From: Fictibacillus nanhaiensis
Lineage (GTDB): Bacteria; Bacillota; Bacilli; Bacillales; Fictibacillaceae
Direction: 5' to 3'
Length of the DNA: 64,000 nucleotides
Assembly: GCF_023715445.1 (NCBI RefSeq)
Contig: NZ_JAMBOD010000009.1
Span: forward strand, 87,773 to 151,772
Under the pieces are notes generated by a model. It was not told the DNA's origin. It did no database searches and saw nothing but the letters and a program-made list of their open reading frames with translations. Every line of letters begins with the position of its first letter. The stretch's first letter is position 1. The translations under genes were made by a program, and so were the position numbers. Shown here piece after piece: positions 8,638 to 17,955 of the stretch.

Positions 8638-9258
8638 TTATTGAGCGAAAAGATGATTGCCGATTTTGGTTACGGACTGACGGGAGAAGATCCAGGTATT
8701 CGTTGCAAGGTCAGGATTATAATAATAAACTGAACCGTATGTAGGATCCCAGCCCAGGATAGCATCGATCACGGCACGATAAGCATAGCTGTTAGGTTTT
8801 AAATGATACTGTCCATCATGAACAGCTGTAAAAGCATTGGTTTGAAGGATGACATCTTCCACACTGTCCGGGAATGAAGGATCGTCTAAACGGTTCAAAA
8901 TGACGGCTGCAACCGCAACTTTTCCTATGTATGACTCGCCTCTTGCTTCTCCATGGACCACTCTGGCCATTTTTTCAACTTCGTTAAGCATCATAATGGT
9001 GGAAGGACCCACAATTCCATCAGAAGACAGGTTGGTCTTATACTGAAAATCCATGACAGCTTTCTCTGTAATCGGACCATAATATCCTGTTACAGGACCA
9101 TAGAAGAAACCCATTTCTTTTAAATCTCTCTGAAGCTCTGAAACCTCATATCCTTGACTCCCCATCTTTAAAAGACTGTGCGCCTCTGCTTTTGAAGGTA
9201 CAAAAAGCACCGCTGCAGTAATTAATAAGAGGATACATTTACTTATAAAATTTTTCAT
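8638..9258 (-). CDS. SleB-type spore cortex/cell wall hydrolase
   Basis: 206-residue exported wall enzyme: signal peptide (1-26, ending AEA), PG_binding_1 domain (about 30-92: GSQGYEVSELQRDLKEMGFF...DGIVGPSTI), then a SleB/CwlJ Hydrolase_2 domain (about 95-206). The motif VVHGEARGE carries the likely catalytic glutamate. SleB-type enzymes are lytic transglycosylases acting on muramic-delta-lactam cortex at germination. No ypeB-like partner follows, so this is a stand-alone paralogue. The domain order equals SleB, although it is shorter than canonical SleB. Confidence 0.88.
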   Translation of the reverse strand: MKNFISKCILLLITAAVLFVPSKAEAHSLLKMGSQGYEVSELQRDLKEMGFFYGPVTGYYGPITEKAVMDFQYKTNLSSDGIVGPSTIMMLNEVEKMARVVHGEARGESYIGKVAVAAVILNRLDDPSFPDSVEDVILQTNAFTAVHDGQYHLKPNSYAYRAVIDAILGWDPTYGSVYYYNPDLATNTWIFSRQSVTKIGNHLFAQ

Positions 9259-9438
9259 TATTGGCTCCTTTCTCCACTTTTTTCTATATTTTATCAGTTA
9301 ATAAAAGCAAGGACATGAAGCGGTTGTTCTATTTTTTATTATTGAAAAACTCACCAAAAAGTAGGAAGTTATGACAAATTCCTATACTATCCTACCAACT
9401 TTTCATAATTAGCGTTTCGTTTAGAAAACATAGGGTAA

Positions 9439-9624
9439 ATTAGGAATTTATTCTTTCGGGAGATTACATATAGGGACCTGATTGGTGCAGATCTTAGAGA
9501 CGCTGATCTGAGCGGAGCAGATCTCAGAGACAGTATCTTTCTCACTCAAGCACAAGTAAATGCAGCCAGAGGAAACAGCAAAACCATATACCGGCTAGAT
9601 TATACATTCCAGAACATTGGCTGA
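9439..9624 (+). pseudogene. remnant of a pentapeptide-repeat protein (C-terminal end)
   Basis: The frame reads RDLIGADLRDADLSGADLRD followed by SIFLTQAQVNAARGNSKTIY, which is the A(D/N)LXX pentapeptide pattern and a C-terminal tail seen in Bacillus pentapeptide-repeat proteins. The frame opens only at a TAA just upstream and has no start codon or ribosome-binding site, so the N-terminal bulk of the gene is missing. It is a decayed fragment. Confidence 0.65.
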
Positions 9625-9710
9625 AGTCTGCAAAATAACAATTTTTATATAATATGAGTAATTTGCTTCCGAAAGGATATAGTAACAATGAATAATCCTT
9701 AGGAGGCAGA

Positions 9711-9842
9711 ATGATGGAAAATACGAGTGATTTTGTAGAAAAATTGCATGACGATCAGGAGAAAGCTGAAAAGAATAAGAAGCAGGGAAAAGGTAATCCT
9801 CACCAAAAACTGCCCAATAAGAAGCACACTACAAATAAGTGA
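9711..9842 (+). CDS. small lysine-rich hydrophilic protein (DUF4023-like)
   Basis: 43-residue protein beginning MMENTSDFVEKLHDDQEKAE, highly charged, with a QGKGNP...KLPNKKH tail. The layout resembles the tiny Bacillaceae DUF4023 family; this assignment is from memory of the family. A strong AGGAGG lies upstream and a terminator directly follows, so it is very likely a real single gene. Function unknown; proteins of this sort are often made late in sporulation. Confidence 0.65.
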   Translation: MMENTSDFVEKLHDDQEKAEKNKKQGKGNPHQKLPNKKHTTNK

Positions 9843-9858
9843 ATACACAATATGTATC

Positions 9859-9896
9859 AACCACAGTGGAATATCTCATTGTGGTTTTTTATTTTT
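9859..9896 (+). terminator. rho-independent terminator after the small gene
   Basis: AACCACA/TGTGGTT stem followed by a T-rich tail (TTTTATTTTT). Confidence 0.8.
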
Positions 9897-9905
9897 CCGG
9901 AAGTT

Positions 9906-10688
9906 TTAGAAACAAATCGACGGATCCGGGCAGAATGCCGGATTCTTTTTGCACATTTCTTTCGCGAACTTCGGATAAAGCTTGCTTAATTGATAGAAGT
10001 AGCAAGTGATTTTATGATTCAGCCTGACGCTGCAATTTTCAAATTTCAATTGGACTTCTTTTCCAGCTGGCATGTTCATTAGAGGTTCCTTTCGAAATAA
10101 TAGAGGCGTTACATGGTTCGTAACAGAATCGTAGACATTTACAATGCGTACGCTGTTTTTTACTTCTTTAAAAAATCGGCGAACGAACTCTGTGTTGCCG
10201 ATCGGCAAGGTAGCAAACGTATAGAGAATAGGGTTTCGGAATTTAGTGTTTGCGGCTGCATCCAGTGTGAAAAGTGTTGCCAGACAAGCACCCAGGCTAT
10301 GACCGGTCACGAGCAGTTTTTTTTCAGAAGAAATCCGTTTTAGTACGGTTAAAATGATGCCCCGGGCTGCCGAATAAATGCGAGTGATCCCACGATGTGT
10401 CTTGCCGCTGTTCTTTACGAAGGGGTACGTAATTTGGGGGATGTCCAGATAAGAGGTTACATTTTTAAGTGTTGCTGTACCGCGAAAAACGACCACAACG
10501 TGCTCGGCAGACTCTGCGATAAATCCGAAAATCTCACCTGAGACGGAAGGGATTGGAGACTTTAGGGAATATCCCTTTGGGAGTGTGAAAGTTTTGTCTT
10601 CACTCATTTGATAAGCCTGATAACACATGACGGCCAAAAACATAGCCAGATGGCCATCATAACCATAGACTTTTTTGTCTTTACTCAT
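9906..10688 (-). CDS. class 3 lipase-like alpha/beta hydrolase
   Basis: 260-residue protein of the lipase_3 family. The nucleophile elbow is VTGHSLGACLA with Ser at about 131; VVVVFRGTATL upstream supplies the oxyanion strand; the acid and His are probably in NVYDSVTNHVTPL and LNHKITCYFY. No signal peptide is visible, so it is probably intracellular or atypically exported. Several cysteines lie near the C-terminus (ENCSV, KITCYF, EMCKKNPAFCPDPSICF), unusual for a cytoplasmic Bacillus protein. ATG 10688 follows GGGAGTGG; the GTG at 10697 overlaps that site. Confidence 0.8.
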   Translation of the reverse strand: MSKDKKVYGYDGHLAMFLAVMCYQAYQMSEDKTFTLPKGYSLKSPIPSVSGEIFGFIAESAEHVVVVFRGTATLKNVTSYLDIPQITYPFVKNSGKTHRGITRIYSAARGIILTVLKRISSEKKLLVTGHSLGACLATLFTLDAAANTKFRNPILYTFATLPIGNTEFVRRFFKEVKNSVRIVNVYDSVTNHVTPLLFRKEPLMNMPAGKEVQLKFENCSVRLNHKITCYFYQLSKLYPKFAKEMCKKNPAFCPDPSICF

Positions 10689-11038
10689 TAGCACCACTCC
10701 CGTCAGAATACTAGATGTAATAGTATATGAGAGAGTACAAGGGCAGGTATAGACGTGTATTCATAAATATAGCCTAAGTTACAATTTTAAAAGAGAATAA
10801 GGATTATTGTTTTTTCTATACATTTCATGAATGTACTCACCTTCTTAAGAAAAATTCTTTAAGATCAGAGGGCATTTCATAATCATAAAAAGCTTGGGGG
10901 ATTAGTTTGTCCCCAAGCTTTTATCATAAGTATGTGCCTCATGAGCCATTTATTCATTTTTGAGTGAATAGATTATTCATACCCTCTATGTAATTATAAT
11001 GAATTCAATACAAAGCGGGAAAATATGTTAAGGCGGTT
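10689..11038. other. intergenic region with an isolated perfect hairpin
   Basis: 350 bases with no supported gene. At 10888-10922 there is a perfect 12-bp inverted repeat, AAAAGCTTGGGG/CCCCAAGCTTTT, with an 11-base loop, able to act as a terminator on either strand although no gene runs into it from the left. A 13-codon minus-strand frame near 10791-10832 has an AGAAGGTGAG site but is too short to call. Confidence 0.5.
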
Positions 11039-11566
11039 TTAGACTTCCTTTAATGTAGCTATGTATGGCAGGTTTCGGTACATCTCTGCATAATCGATCC
11101 CATAACCAATAATGAACTTATCTGGAATAACAAATCCTGCATAATCTGCTTTTAAATCTACTTTTCGGCGCTCTGGTTTATCCAGCAAGGTACAGATCTT
11201 CATGGATTTTGGTTTATGAAGCTGGAAATGCTCTCTTAAAAAGCTGAGCGTTAAACCTGAGTCAATGATATCTTCCACAACCACGACATTTTTACCTGTT
11301 ATGTTTACATCGATATCCTTTAACAGTCGGACTTTTCCAGTAGTTACAGTTTGATTGCCGTAACTTGAAGCTACTACAAAATCAACATTAACTTTTCCGT
11401 CTAGCTCGCGGATCAAATCTGACGCAAAGACAAATGCACCTTTTAAAACAATTATAAACACAAGGGGTTCATCTTGGAAATCCTGTTTAATCTGTGCACC
11501 GATTTCTTTTACTTTTTGCTTCAATTGTTCTCCGGTTATTAAAATTTCATCCAATTCGTATCCCAT
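11039..11566 (-). CDS. hpt: hypoxanthine phosphoribosyltransferase
   Basis: 175-residue purine salvage enzyme making IMP/GMP from hypoxanthine/guanine and PRPP. The PRPP motif VVVVEDIIDSGLTL is intact, as are the family's ITGEQLKQKVKEIGAQI start and the FVIPDKFIIGYGIDY region with the base-contacting residues. The DIIDSG sequence and length match the Bacillus enzyme. It stands alone, not in the usual tilS-hpt-ftsH cluster, so it may be a second copy. AGGAAGGTGAG precedes the ATG. Confidence 0.88.
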   Translation of the reverse strand: MGYELDEILITGEQLKQKVKEIGAQIKQDFQDEPLVFIIVLKGAFVFASDLIRELDGKVNVDFVVASSYGNQTVTTGKVRLLKDIDVNITGKNVVVVEDIIDSGLTLSFLREHFQLHKPKSMKICTLLDKPERRKVDLKADYAGFVIPDKFIIGYGIDYAEMYRNLPYIATLKEV

Positions 11567-11681
11567 AATCTCACCTTCCTAGTTCGTATTGTCTCCTAAT
11601 AGGGTTAATTCATTAAATATAAGACTAAAAATAATGAGAACTTGAGGATCTGTTCAATCCCCCAAACGTTTTAATGAATGA

Positions 11682-13142
11682 TCAAACTGAGCTCTCCTCA
11701 ACAGATCGTTCTCTTTCCTTGATAAGTAATAAAGAGATTCCAAAGCCAATGATTACCAGCAACAACATTACACCATAGATCACATGAACGCCAGAAGCCA
11801 AGATTTCTTGAAGCTGAACAAGTTTTTCAGTCGGCAGATTTCCGTGCTCAAAGGAAGCATTCAAATCGAGATCGTCTTGACCGGCTTTTTTTGCTTTCGA
11901 GAGGGTGATAATGTTAAAAATCGTTCCGAATACAGCAGATCCAAGCGTCTGGCTGAACGTATTCGTGAACGTGTTCGATGCTACTGCAACACCTCTTTTA
12001 CTTGTGGGTACAGAGGACTGGATGATCAGCATGAAAATCGGCATCATGAGCCCCATTCCAAGTCCCAATGTGCCGGAAGCAACATAGATAAGAAACGTTG
12101 AAGAATGAGCAGTAAGGGCGAAAAATATGAACGAAGCCCCACTCACAATAGCCAATCCTGACGTAATGATCCAATTATCTCTTAAGCGCCCAACGAGATG
12201 GCCTGCAACAAGTGATCCAAGCGTCCAGCACACAGGAAGAGGCATAAGCACGAGACCAGCTTGTGTCGCCGTTTTTCCCATCACACCTTGACTCCAGATC
12301 GGCAGATAAATCGTGATACAGATCACAATAGCTCCAACGATCAACGTTAAACTATTTACGATCAATACACTGCGGTTCTTAAACAGATTAAGCGGAATAA
12401 GCGGTTCAGGTGACTTTAATTCAATCCGAACAAAAGCGATAAACGTGATAAATGCAAAGATGAAAAGTCCGATAATCATCGGGCTCGCCCATTCCTGTGT
12501 CTGGCTTCCTGTTAGAAGGGCATAAAGGAAGGCGATCGTCCCAAGTGAGAACGTAACGGCACCCTTGTAATCAATATACGGTTTTCCTTTTGTGAGATTT
12601 TCCTTATAATTCACGACGAGCATGAAGAATGCGAAAAGACCGAACGGAATGTTTAAGAAAAAGATATAGCGCCATGAGAGAGTGTCCACTAAGAAGCCTC
12701 CCATTAATGGACCTATAACGCCAGCTACACCCCAAACAGCAGAGATCCAACCTTGTGCTTTCGCTCTGTCCTTTGCCTCGGAATAGAGGTCGCCAATAAT
12801 CGTCATCGTAATCGGCATAACAGCCCCGGCACCAAGACCTTGAATAGCACGATAAAAAATCAGCTGTTCCATCGACATAGCAATCCCGCAAAGCGCTGAT
12901 CCGACCAAGAAGAGAACGATCCCTGACAGTATCACTTTCTTCCGTCCGAAAAGATCAGCGAGTTTCCCGTAGATCGGAGTGGATACCGCGGTAGCTAGCA
13001 TGTAGACCGCATACACCCAGCTGACGAGCTCAATCCCGGAAAGATCACTCGTGATCCGGGGGACGGCTGTACTGACTATTGTGCCTTCCATCGCAGCAAG
13101 GACAGTCACGAGCAGCAACGCAGTCATAATTTGTTTTTTCAT
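11682..13142 (-). CDS. DHA2-type MFS multidrug exporter
   Basis: 486-residue, about 14-helix transporter of the EmrB/QacA type. Landmarks are ALLLVTVLAAMEGTIVSTAVPRI in helix 1 (with an acidic Glu), the motif-A loop GKLADLFGRKKVIL, the antiporter motif around WGVAGVIGPLMGGFL, and WRYIFFLNIPFG. Proton-driven export of drugs or lipophilic compounds is expected. ATG 13142 follows AGGAGG at six-base spacing. Single gene, with no adjacent regulator. A 21-bp-periodic repeat element lies upstream of its start. Confidence 0.88.
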   Translation of the reverse strand: MKKQIMTALLLVTVLAAMEGTIVSTAVPRITSDLSGIELVSWVYAVYMLATAVSTPIYGKLADLFGRKKVILSGIVLFLVGSALCGIAMSMEQLIFYRAIQGLGAGAVMPITMTIIGDLYSEAKDRAKAQGWISAVWGVAGVIGPLMGGFLVDTLSWRYIFFLNIPFGLFAFFMLVVNYKENLTKGKPYIDYKGAVTFSLGTIAFLYALLTGSQTQEWASPMIIGLFIFAFITFIAFVRIELKSPEPLIPLNLFKNRSVLIVNSLTLIVGAIVICITIYLPIWSQGVMGKTATQAGLVLMPLPVCWTLGSLVAGHLVGRLRDNWIITSGLAIVSGASFIFFALTAHSSTFLIYVASGTLGLGMGLMMPIFMLIIQSSVPTSKRGVAVASNTFTNTFSQTLGSAVFGTIFNIITLSKAKKAGQDDLDLNASFEHGNLPTEKLVQLQEILASGVHVIYGVMLLLVIIGFGISLLLIKERERSVEESSV

Positions 13143-13263
13143 TAGAATCCTCCTTAAAACAAGGCAAAACATCTAAACACTTAATAAAACCATAAAAAAG
13201 TTCATCGCAACAAAGAAATATATTACCACTAAAGGCCTTTTAAAGCTATCACGTAACTTAGTT

Positions 13264-13417
13264 AGGAGCGTTCTGAGCAAAACGAGAGGAGTTCGGAGTG
13301 AAACGAAGGGGGATTGGAGCGAAACTTGAGGGATATTGGGCGAAAGGCAGAGCAGTTGGGGCGAACAGAGCAAGATGTTGAGCGAACGTGTAATAAATTT
13401 AAGAACACGTACCGTAA
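13264..13417 (+). repeat. GAGCG 21-bp-periodic intergenic element, copy A
   Basis: Units of the type (G/T)GAGCGAAAC start at 13275, 13296, 13317, 13338, 13359 and 13380, exactly 21 bases apart, with variable bases between. The last unit runs into the conserved tail that holds ACGTGT...ACACGT and ends ACCGTAA at 13417. Four similar elements occur elsewhere in the window, all in the same orientation. Confidence 0.85.
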
Positions 13418-13454
13418 AATAAAAAAGAAGAAGCAGATCGCTTCTCCCTTGTCG

Positions 13455-13646
13455 TTATTCTTCTTCGTCTTTCCGTTTTACGCCTGTTGTATCGAAACCA
13501 GGCTTCTGTTCGAATTCATATTCAACATTTAATTCTTTTGCAAATTCGTATTCCTCGCTGTTTGAATCCGAGATTTGATTCTTTGGAACTTGCGGCAGGG
13601 AAGTGAGATTCTTATCTTTGTTTCCCTTATGATGGTGGTGTCTCAT
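13455..13646 (-). CDS. small YfhD-like protein
   Basis: 63-residue hydrophilic protein with a histidine-rich start (MRHHHHKGNKDKN) and LPQVPKNQ, resembling the Bacillus YfhD family of small sporulation-associated proteins. The C-terminus is acidic with FDTTGVKRKDEEE. AGAGGAAG lies upstream of the ATG. The family call is from pattern memory; function unknown. Confidence 0.6.
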   Translation of the reverse strand: MRHHHHKGNKDKNLTSLPQVPKNQISDSNSEEYEFAKELNVEYEFEQKPGFDTTGVKRKDEEE

Positions 13647-13724
13647 GCTACATAACTTCCTCTCATGAAAATTATCGTTCTCCTATAGGTTGTGAAGTTA
13701 TCGTATTTTTTATGAAAATAGTTA

Positions 13725-13770
13725 AAAAGAACAGCCTGCTAAAACGAAGTGTTTTAACAGGCTGTTTTTA
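13725..13770 (-). terminator. strong terminator after the subtilase gene
   Basis: 15-bp stem ACAGCCTGCTAAAAC/GTTTTAACAGGCTGT (one mismatch), with A-rich sequence on the left giving the U-tail in the minus direction. Confidence 0.8.
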
Positions 13771-13789
13771 AACAGCTTATTCATTAGAA

Positions 13790-16700
13790 TTACTTTAAAC
13801 CGTATGCCTTGATGATTTCTTGAGAAATTTTATTCCCTTCATCATCCCAAGCTGATGCTAGGAGGGAAACAGACTTACTTTTCTTAGGGTTATTGATTTT
13901 AGCAACCCATCGATCATCTGCTGTTCGCTCAAGCTTTACAGATTTCCAGGACTCGCCTTCATTAAAGGAAACGTCCAGCGTTGCTCCTTCCAGATTACCG
14001 TATCCGGCAACACCATCCAACTTAGCAGCAGATAGCACGAGTGTAGTAGATGGAGCTGCGAGTGCATTTCCTTCCATGTCTGTATCTACTTTGTAATCAA
14101 GAGAATAGAACGGAAGCAGCGTACGGAAATCCTCCCCTTTTCCAGACCAGAATGTCCATTCTGTATGAGTGCTTACAGAAGTTGACCAGCGATTTTGATC
14201 ACGTTTTGCATCCGTTACTAGGCGATATTGTTTCCTCTCTTCAGAAATACCGCTGAATACATTGAGGGCTTGGCTTTTTCCTTCTTTAATAAGCGTATCT
14301 CCCTGGTATAGCTTATGTGTCTGATTTTTCACCGATTCATCATAACCGGTACCGCCTGTAGAGCCTTTTGTTGAATCTGCCCAAGCCGGAATGTTGAACT
14401 GGAACGAGTTCCCTTGGCGGTTAGGCGTCCAATAGCCTTCACCTAAGCGTGGACGAACTACTGGGGAGAACCAGTCTTCATCCAATTTTCCGCCTTTTTC
14501 ATATGTGACAGACGGCTGGCGGACTTCCCATTGGCTGTCTAGTACTTCTGCATGGTGATACCAGCGTGTATCTTTTACTGCAGAAACCCACTCTGTTCGA
14601 ACAGAAGGCAGCTGCAATTTGTATAAGAACCCAACCGCTCCTCTTGTATGAGGACGCAGATCGTAACGGAACTCTCCGCCAGGCGCTTCACGGTCTGATT
14701 TATAGCGCGTATCGATCTTGACGAGTTCATCGTTGGATGGTGCATATTTTAAATCTTTTGGAATCTGATCTTGGTGAACATCCATCAGATCATAAACATA
14801 TGGCGTGTTCACTTCACCTTCAACAAACAGCTTTAGGCTGCCAGAGCGTGCTGCTTTAATCACTTGATCGCCTTCGCTTTTACTGATTCCAGCTACAGCA
14901 AGAGGGATGTCTGTATAATCTGGATTTCCTGCAAAAACACTGAATTCCTTATCTTCATTATTGACGATGATCAACAGCTTCGCGCCCGCTGCATGTGCGG
15001 CAACAGATTGCTCAGAAGGTGTAACTTCACTGTTTCGATCAACAATAACTGCTTTACCTTTTGCATTTAGTCTTTCATAATCAGCCGCCGTTCCGTTTCC
15101 GGCGTATACAGTTGATAAGTTGTATTTGCCATCAAGAGGTGTGCTGCCTGCTAAAGGAATATCATCCAATACTTTCCCTTTAAAATTGATCTCAAGGTAA
15201 GGTTTGATTAAACGCCAGCGAGTTAAATATTCGAACTCTCCGTCTTCCACTTCATTCGTTGGAGCAGCATACATCTTATCGATCCATACCGGCAATAAAT
15301 TGATATGGCTCATCGTTTTGCCCTCAATAGAACGGTAGTACTCCATACGCTGATAGCTTGGTTCCGTGTTCTTTGGCACTTCGACTTTAATTTCTTTTGC
15401 TTTTCGTGCATCAAGTTCTACGGTTTGCTGTCCGTCTAATATAATCTCTGGATTACCGACTAATGCGATACCGCGGTGATCTGTATTTGTATCCACTTCC
15501 ATCATAGCCATTGCGGAATACGTACCAGGGCGTAAACGTAGTTCTGTTGTGCCATTTACAGCTACGATCTCAGGATCCATGTCTTTGCTAAAAAGCGCTG
15601 CATACGCAAGTGTAGGGTTTCCGTTACGGTCAGTAGCCTTAAGCGTCAGTGTATACTTCTCTTCTTCCTTCACCATACCCATTGACGTATGAGCCACTTG
15701 TTTTCCGTCAGCATCCGTCGCTGTCAGGTGGCCTTCATAACGTGCACCCAGTTCACCAAGCTTTGGATCTAAGGTTAGCGTTACGTTCTTCGTTCCATTA
15801 GCCGGAACAGTGATCTGGCTGTCAGATACGTTCAGCATCCCGTTTGGTGAAGCCTCACCATCTGCATTTTTAAAATCAGCTTGGAGGTTCAGCGATACTG
15901 CAGAATCGCTTGTGTTCGTGTACGTGACTGTTTTTTGTACAGGCTGAGCATTATCGTGTGGCCACTTGAAGAAACCGAACGATAGAGAACCCGTTGCTCG
16001 GACTGTGCTGTTTGCAGCTGCTGGGACATCCAGTCGGCCAGTACCAATATGATAAGGTGAATAATTTAACTTTTTAGACGTACTCATCAATGCTTCTTTT
16101 AGTTGAGCGCCTGTCCAGTCTGGATTCTTCTGGAGTAAAAGTGCCGCTGCTCCTGCTACGTGTGGAGTAGCCATTGATGTTCCACTCATGCTTCTATAAG
16201 AACCACTTCCTGATGAAAGACCAGAACGGGCTGCAACGATATCAACTCCCGGTGCAGATAGGTCAGGTTTCAATCCCTTATCTCCATAACGAGGTCCTTT
16301 TGATGTAAAATAAGCAATTTTGTCTGCCTTATCAACTGCACCGATCGTTAAAGCAGCATCTGCAGCACCAGGTGAACCGATGGCTCCTTCATAACCTGAA
16401 TTTCCGGCAGCAATAACAAATAGCGCACCTTTTTCTTCACTCAGTCTATTTACGGCCTGAGCCATAGGATCCGTTTCGTCACTAGGCTCGCTGCTTCCCA
16501 AACTCATGCTTACAATCTTGGCGTTGTCTGAAGCCCATTCCATACCGTCGATGATCCATGAATCTAAACCGCTGCCTGCGTCATTTAACACTTTACCAAC
16601 GATCAAACGCGCTTCAGGGGCAACCCCTTTATTTTTTCCTTCAGAAGCTGCACCTGTCCCTAGTACAGTTGATGCTACATGTGTACCATGTCCGTGCTTG

Positions 16701-17509
16701 TCATCTACTGTTTCGCCAGGTACAAAACTTTTCGATTCTTCAATTTGACCGGAAAGATCAGGGTGATTAGGATCAATTCCAGAGTCAAGTACTGCTACTT
16801 TAATTCCCTTGCCGGTAAAACCGGAATCCCATACAGTGTTGGCACCAATTTGAGGTATACTCTGTTCTAAACTCGCTTCTACACGTCCATCCAGCCAAAT
16901 TTTTTCGATGCCATGGTCGAATAAAGAATTCGGCGCTTCTTTTTGTGATGGAGCATCTTCAGGTGTAATATCTTCCCAGAATGTATCCGCTTCCTTTTTA
17001 GAAGTGGAAAGAGCAGCACCATTGATGCTCTCTAACACGCGAACGGTCTTAGCCCCTTTAGGTGCAGGTTTATTCTGTTGAACAGATCTGGCTTTTGTCT
17101 CTTCATACTCCACGATAACGGGCAGTGAAGACATTTTTTTGTCATCATAGCCATTTTTGATCAGTTCCGTGACATTGAAAAGATCCTTGTCCAATTTGTC
17201 AGCTGCTACATAAGGCATAGCGGAAGTTGGAATAACATAGGTTTCATCTCCAATGGTCAGTACTTGAGCACCAGAACTATTGCGGTCGGCCGGTTCCACG
17301 TTGATGATTTGTTTTCCGCCTTCAATCGTTGTTATTTTCACGATATCCCCTGTGATCAGGGTGATGGTTTGTTCACCTGAACTTGCCGCATTTTCAATAG
17401 TCGCATCCTTTGCTGCATGATCAAACGCGGTTACGCTTGTTAATGGTGATGCCAGCATAACTGTGGATAACGTGGCTGCAAAAATGCTCTTCATATTCCA
17501 TTTTTTCAC
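13790..17509 (-). CDS. large secreted S8 (subtilisin-family) serine peptidase with PA domain
   Basis: 1239-residue exported protease. Order: signal peptide (1-28), propeptide (about 45-200), subtilisin catalytic domain (about 215-505), beta-sandwich region, a PA-type domain (about 800-920, around KGKAVIVDRNSEVTPSEQS and AAGAKLLIIVNN), then a long beta-rich C-terminus. Catalytic residues: Asp242 (AVLDSGID), His274 (HGHGTHVAS), Ser445 (SGTSMATPHVAGAAAL), oxyanion Asn370 (AAGNSG). The arrangement, with a long C-terminal part after the catalytic domain and a propeptide containing TITLITGDIV, resembles large actinobacterial subtilases. No sortase motif or SLH domain is visible. Monocistronic with a strong terminator. 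Confidence 0.9.
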   Translation of the reverse strand: MKKWNMKSIFAATLSTVMLASPLTSVTAFDHAAKDATIENAASSGEQTITLITGDIVKITTIEGGKQIINVEPADRNSSGAQVLTIGDETYVIPTSAMPYVAADKLDKDLFNVTELIKNGYDDKKMSSLPVIVEYEETKARSVQQNKPAPKGAKTVRVLESINGAALSTSKKEADTFWEDITPEDAPSQKEAPNSLFDHGIEKIWLDGRVEASLEQSIPQIGANTVWDSGFTGKGIKVAVLDSGIDPNHPDLSGQIEESKSFVPGETVDDKHGHGTHVASTVLGTGAASEGKNKGVAPEARLIVGKVLNDAGSGLDSWIIDGMEWASDNAKIVSMSLGSSEPSDETDPMAQAVNRLSEEKGALFVIAAGNSGYEGAIGSPGAADAALTIGAVDKADKIAYFTSKGPRYGDKGLKPDLSAPGVDIVAARSGLSSGSGSYRSMSGTSMATPHVAGAAALLLQKNPDWTGAQLKEALMSTSKKLNYSPYHIGTGRLDVPAAANSTVRATGSLSFGFFKWPHDNAQPVQKTVTYTNTSDSAVSLNLQADFKNADGEASPNGMLNVSDSQITVPANGTKNVTLTLDPKLGELGARYEGHLTATDADGKQVAHTSMGMVKEEEKYTLTLKATDRNGNPTLAYAALFSKDMDPEIVAVNGTTELRLRPGTYSAMAMMEVDTNTDHRGIALVGNPEIILDGQQTVELDARKAKEIKVEVPKNTEPSYQRMEYYRSIEGKTMSHINLLPVWIDKMYAAPTNEVEDGEFEYLTRWRLIKPYLEINFKGKVLDDIPLAGSTPLDGKYNLSTVYAGNGTAADYERLNAKGKAVIVDRNSEVTPSEQSVAAHAAGAKLLIIVNNEDKEFSVFAGNPDYTDIPLAVAGISKSEGDQVIKAARSGSLKLFVEGEVNTPYVYDLMDVHQDQIPKDLKYAPSNDELVKIDTRYKSDREAPGGEFRYDLRPHTRGAVGFLYKLQLPSVRTEWVSAVKDTRWYHHAEVLDSQWEVRQPSVTYEKGGKLDEDWFSPVVRPRLGEGYWTPNRQGNSFQFNIPAWADSTKGSTGGTGYDESVKNQTHKLYQGDTLIKEGKSQALNVFSGISEERKQYRLVTDAKRDQNRWSTSVSTHTEWTFWSGKGEDFRTLLPFYSLDYKVDTDMEGNALAAPSTTLVLSAAKLDGVAGYGNLEGATLDVSFNEGESWKSVKLERTADDRWVAKINNPKKSKSVSLLASAWDDEGNKISQEIIKAYGLK

Positions 17510-17946
17510 GGTATATCCTCCTAGTGTATTTAGAATAGTAAATAAGGTTACATATCGAAGGTAACTATGTAGATTATAAGTTTACTAGGATCTATTCATG
17601 AAACACCCCCGAATTAAGAAATGATCTTATTCATGAAGAATAAATAAGCGGTACATTAACTGTGACAGGATTCTAGATGAGGAGTACTAATTTACAATGA
17701 ATTGTATAGTGACTTGTTTGGATTGACAAAGGGGGTTTTTATGAAGGGCTAGAGACCTATTTTTATAGAAAAATAGTCTTTTATTGTTCGAAAAATCTGG
17801 AAATGTAAGACGAAGGAACCAAAATCAATGCGAAGAGTTGGGGTTTTTGATAATAAAAAATAAAATGACGCTTCCTAGAAGGAGGAAAGTGCTTATTTTG
17901 CATGAAAATGTCAGTTTTTTATGCAATAAAAAAAGGAAGAAGTACT
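17510..17946. other. upstream region of the subtilase gene
   Basis: About 430 AT-rich bases. I see no supported gene; a plus-strand frame around 17784-17999 lacks a ribosome-binding site and runs into the FUSC gene's terminator. The subtilase promoter should lie here but no clear consensus pair is visible. Confidence 0.4.
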
Positions 17947-17955
17947 TTACTTCTC
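17929..17955 (-). terminator. terminator overlapping the FUSC gene stop
   Basis: Minus-strand GGGAGAAGT/ACTTCTTCC stem followed by seven T's; the stem includes the stop codon. Confidence 0.7.

Noticed and set aside
13173..13373. Minus-strand frame of 66 codons over element A as a gene
   Set aside because: Its seven-residue periodicity is a by-product of the 21-bp repeat. It has no ribosome-binding site, and similar frames arise over every copy.
13264..13417. GAGCG element as a CRISPR array
   Set aside because: The conserved part of each unit is only about 9 bases, the 21-base period is too short and there is no cas gene nearby.
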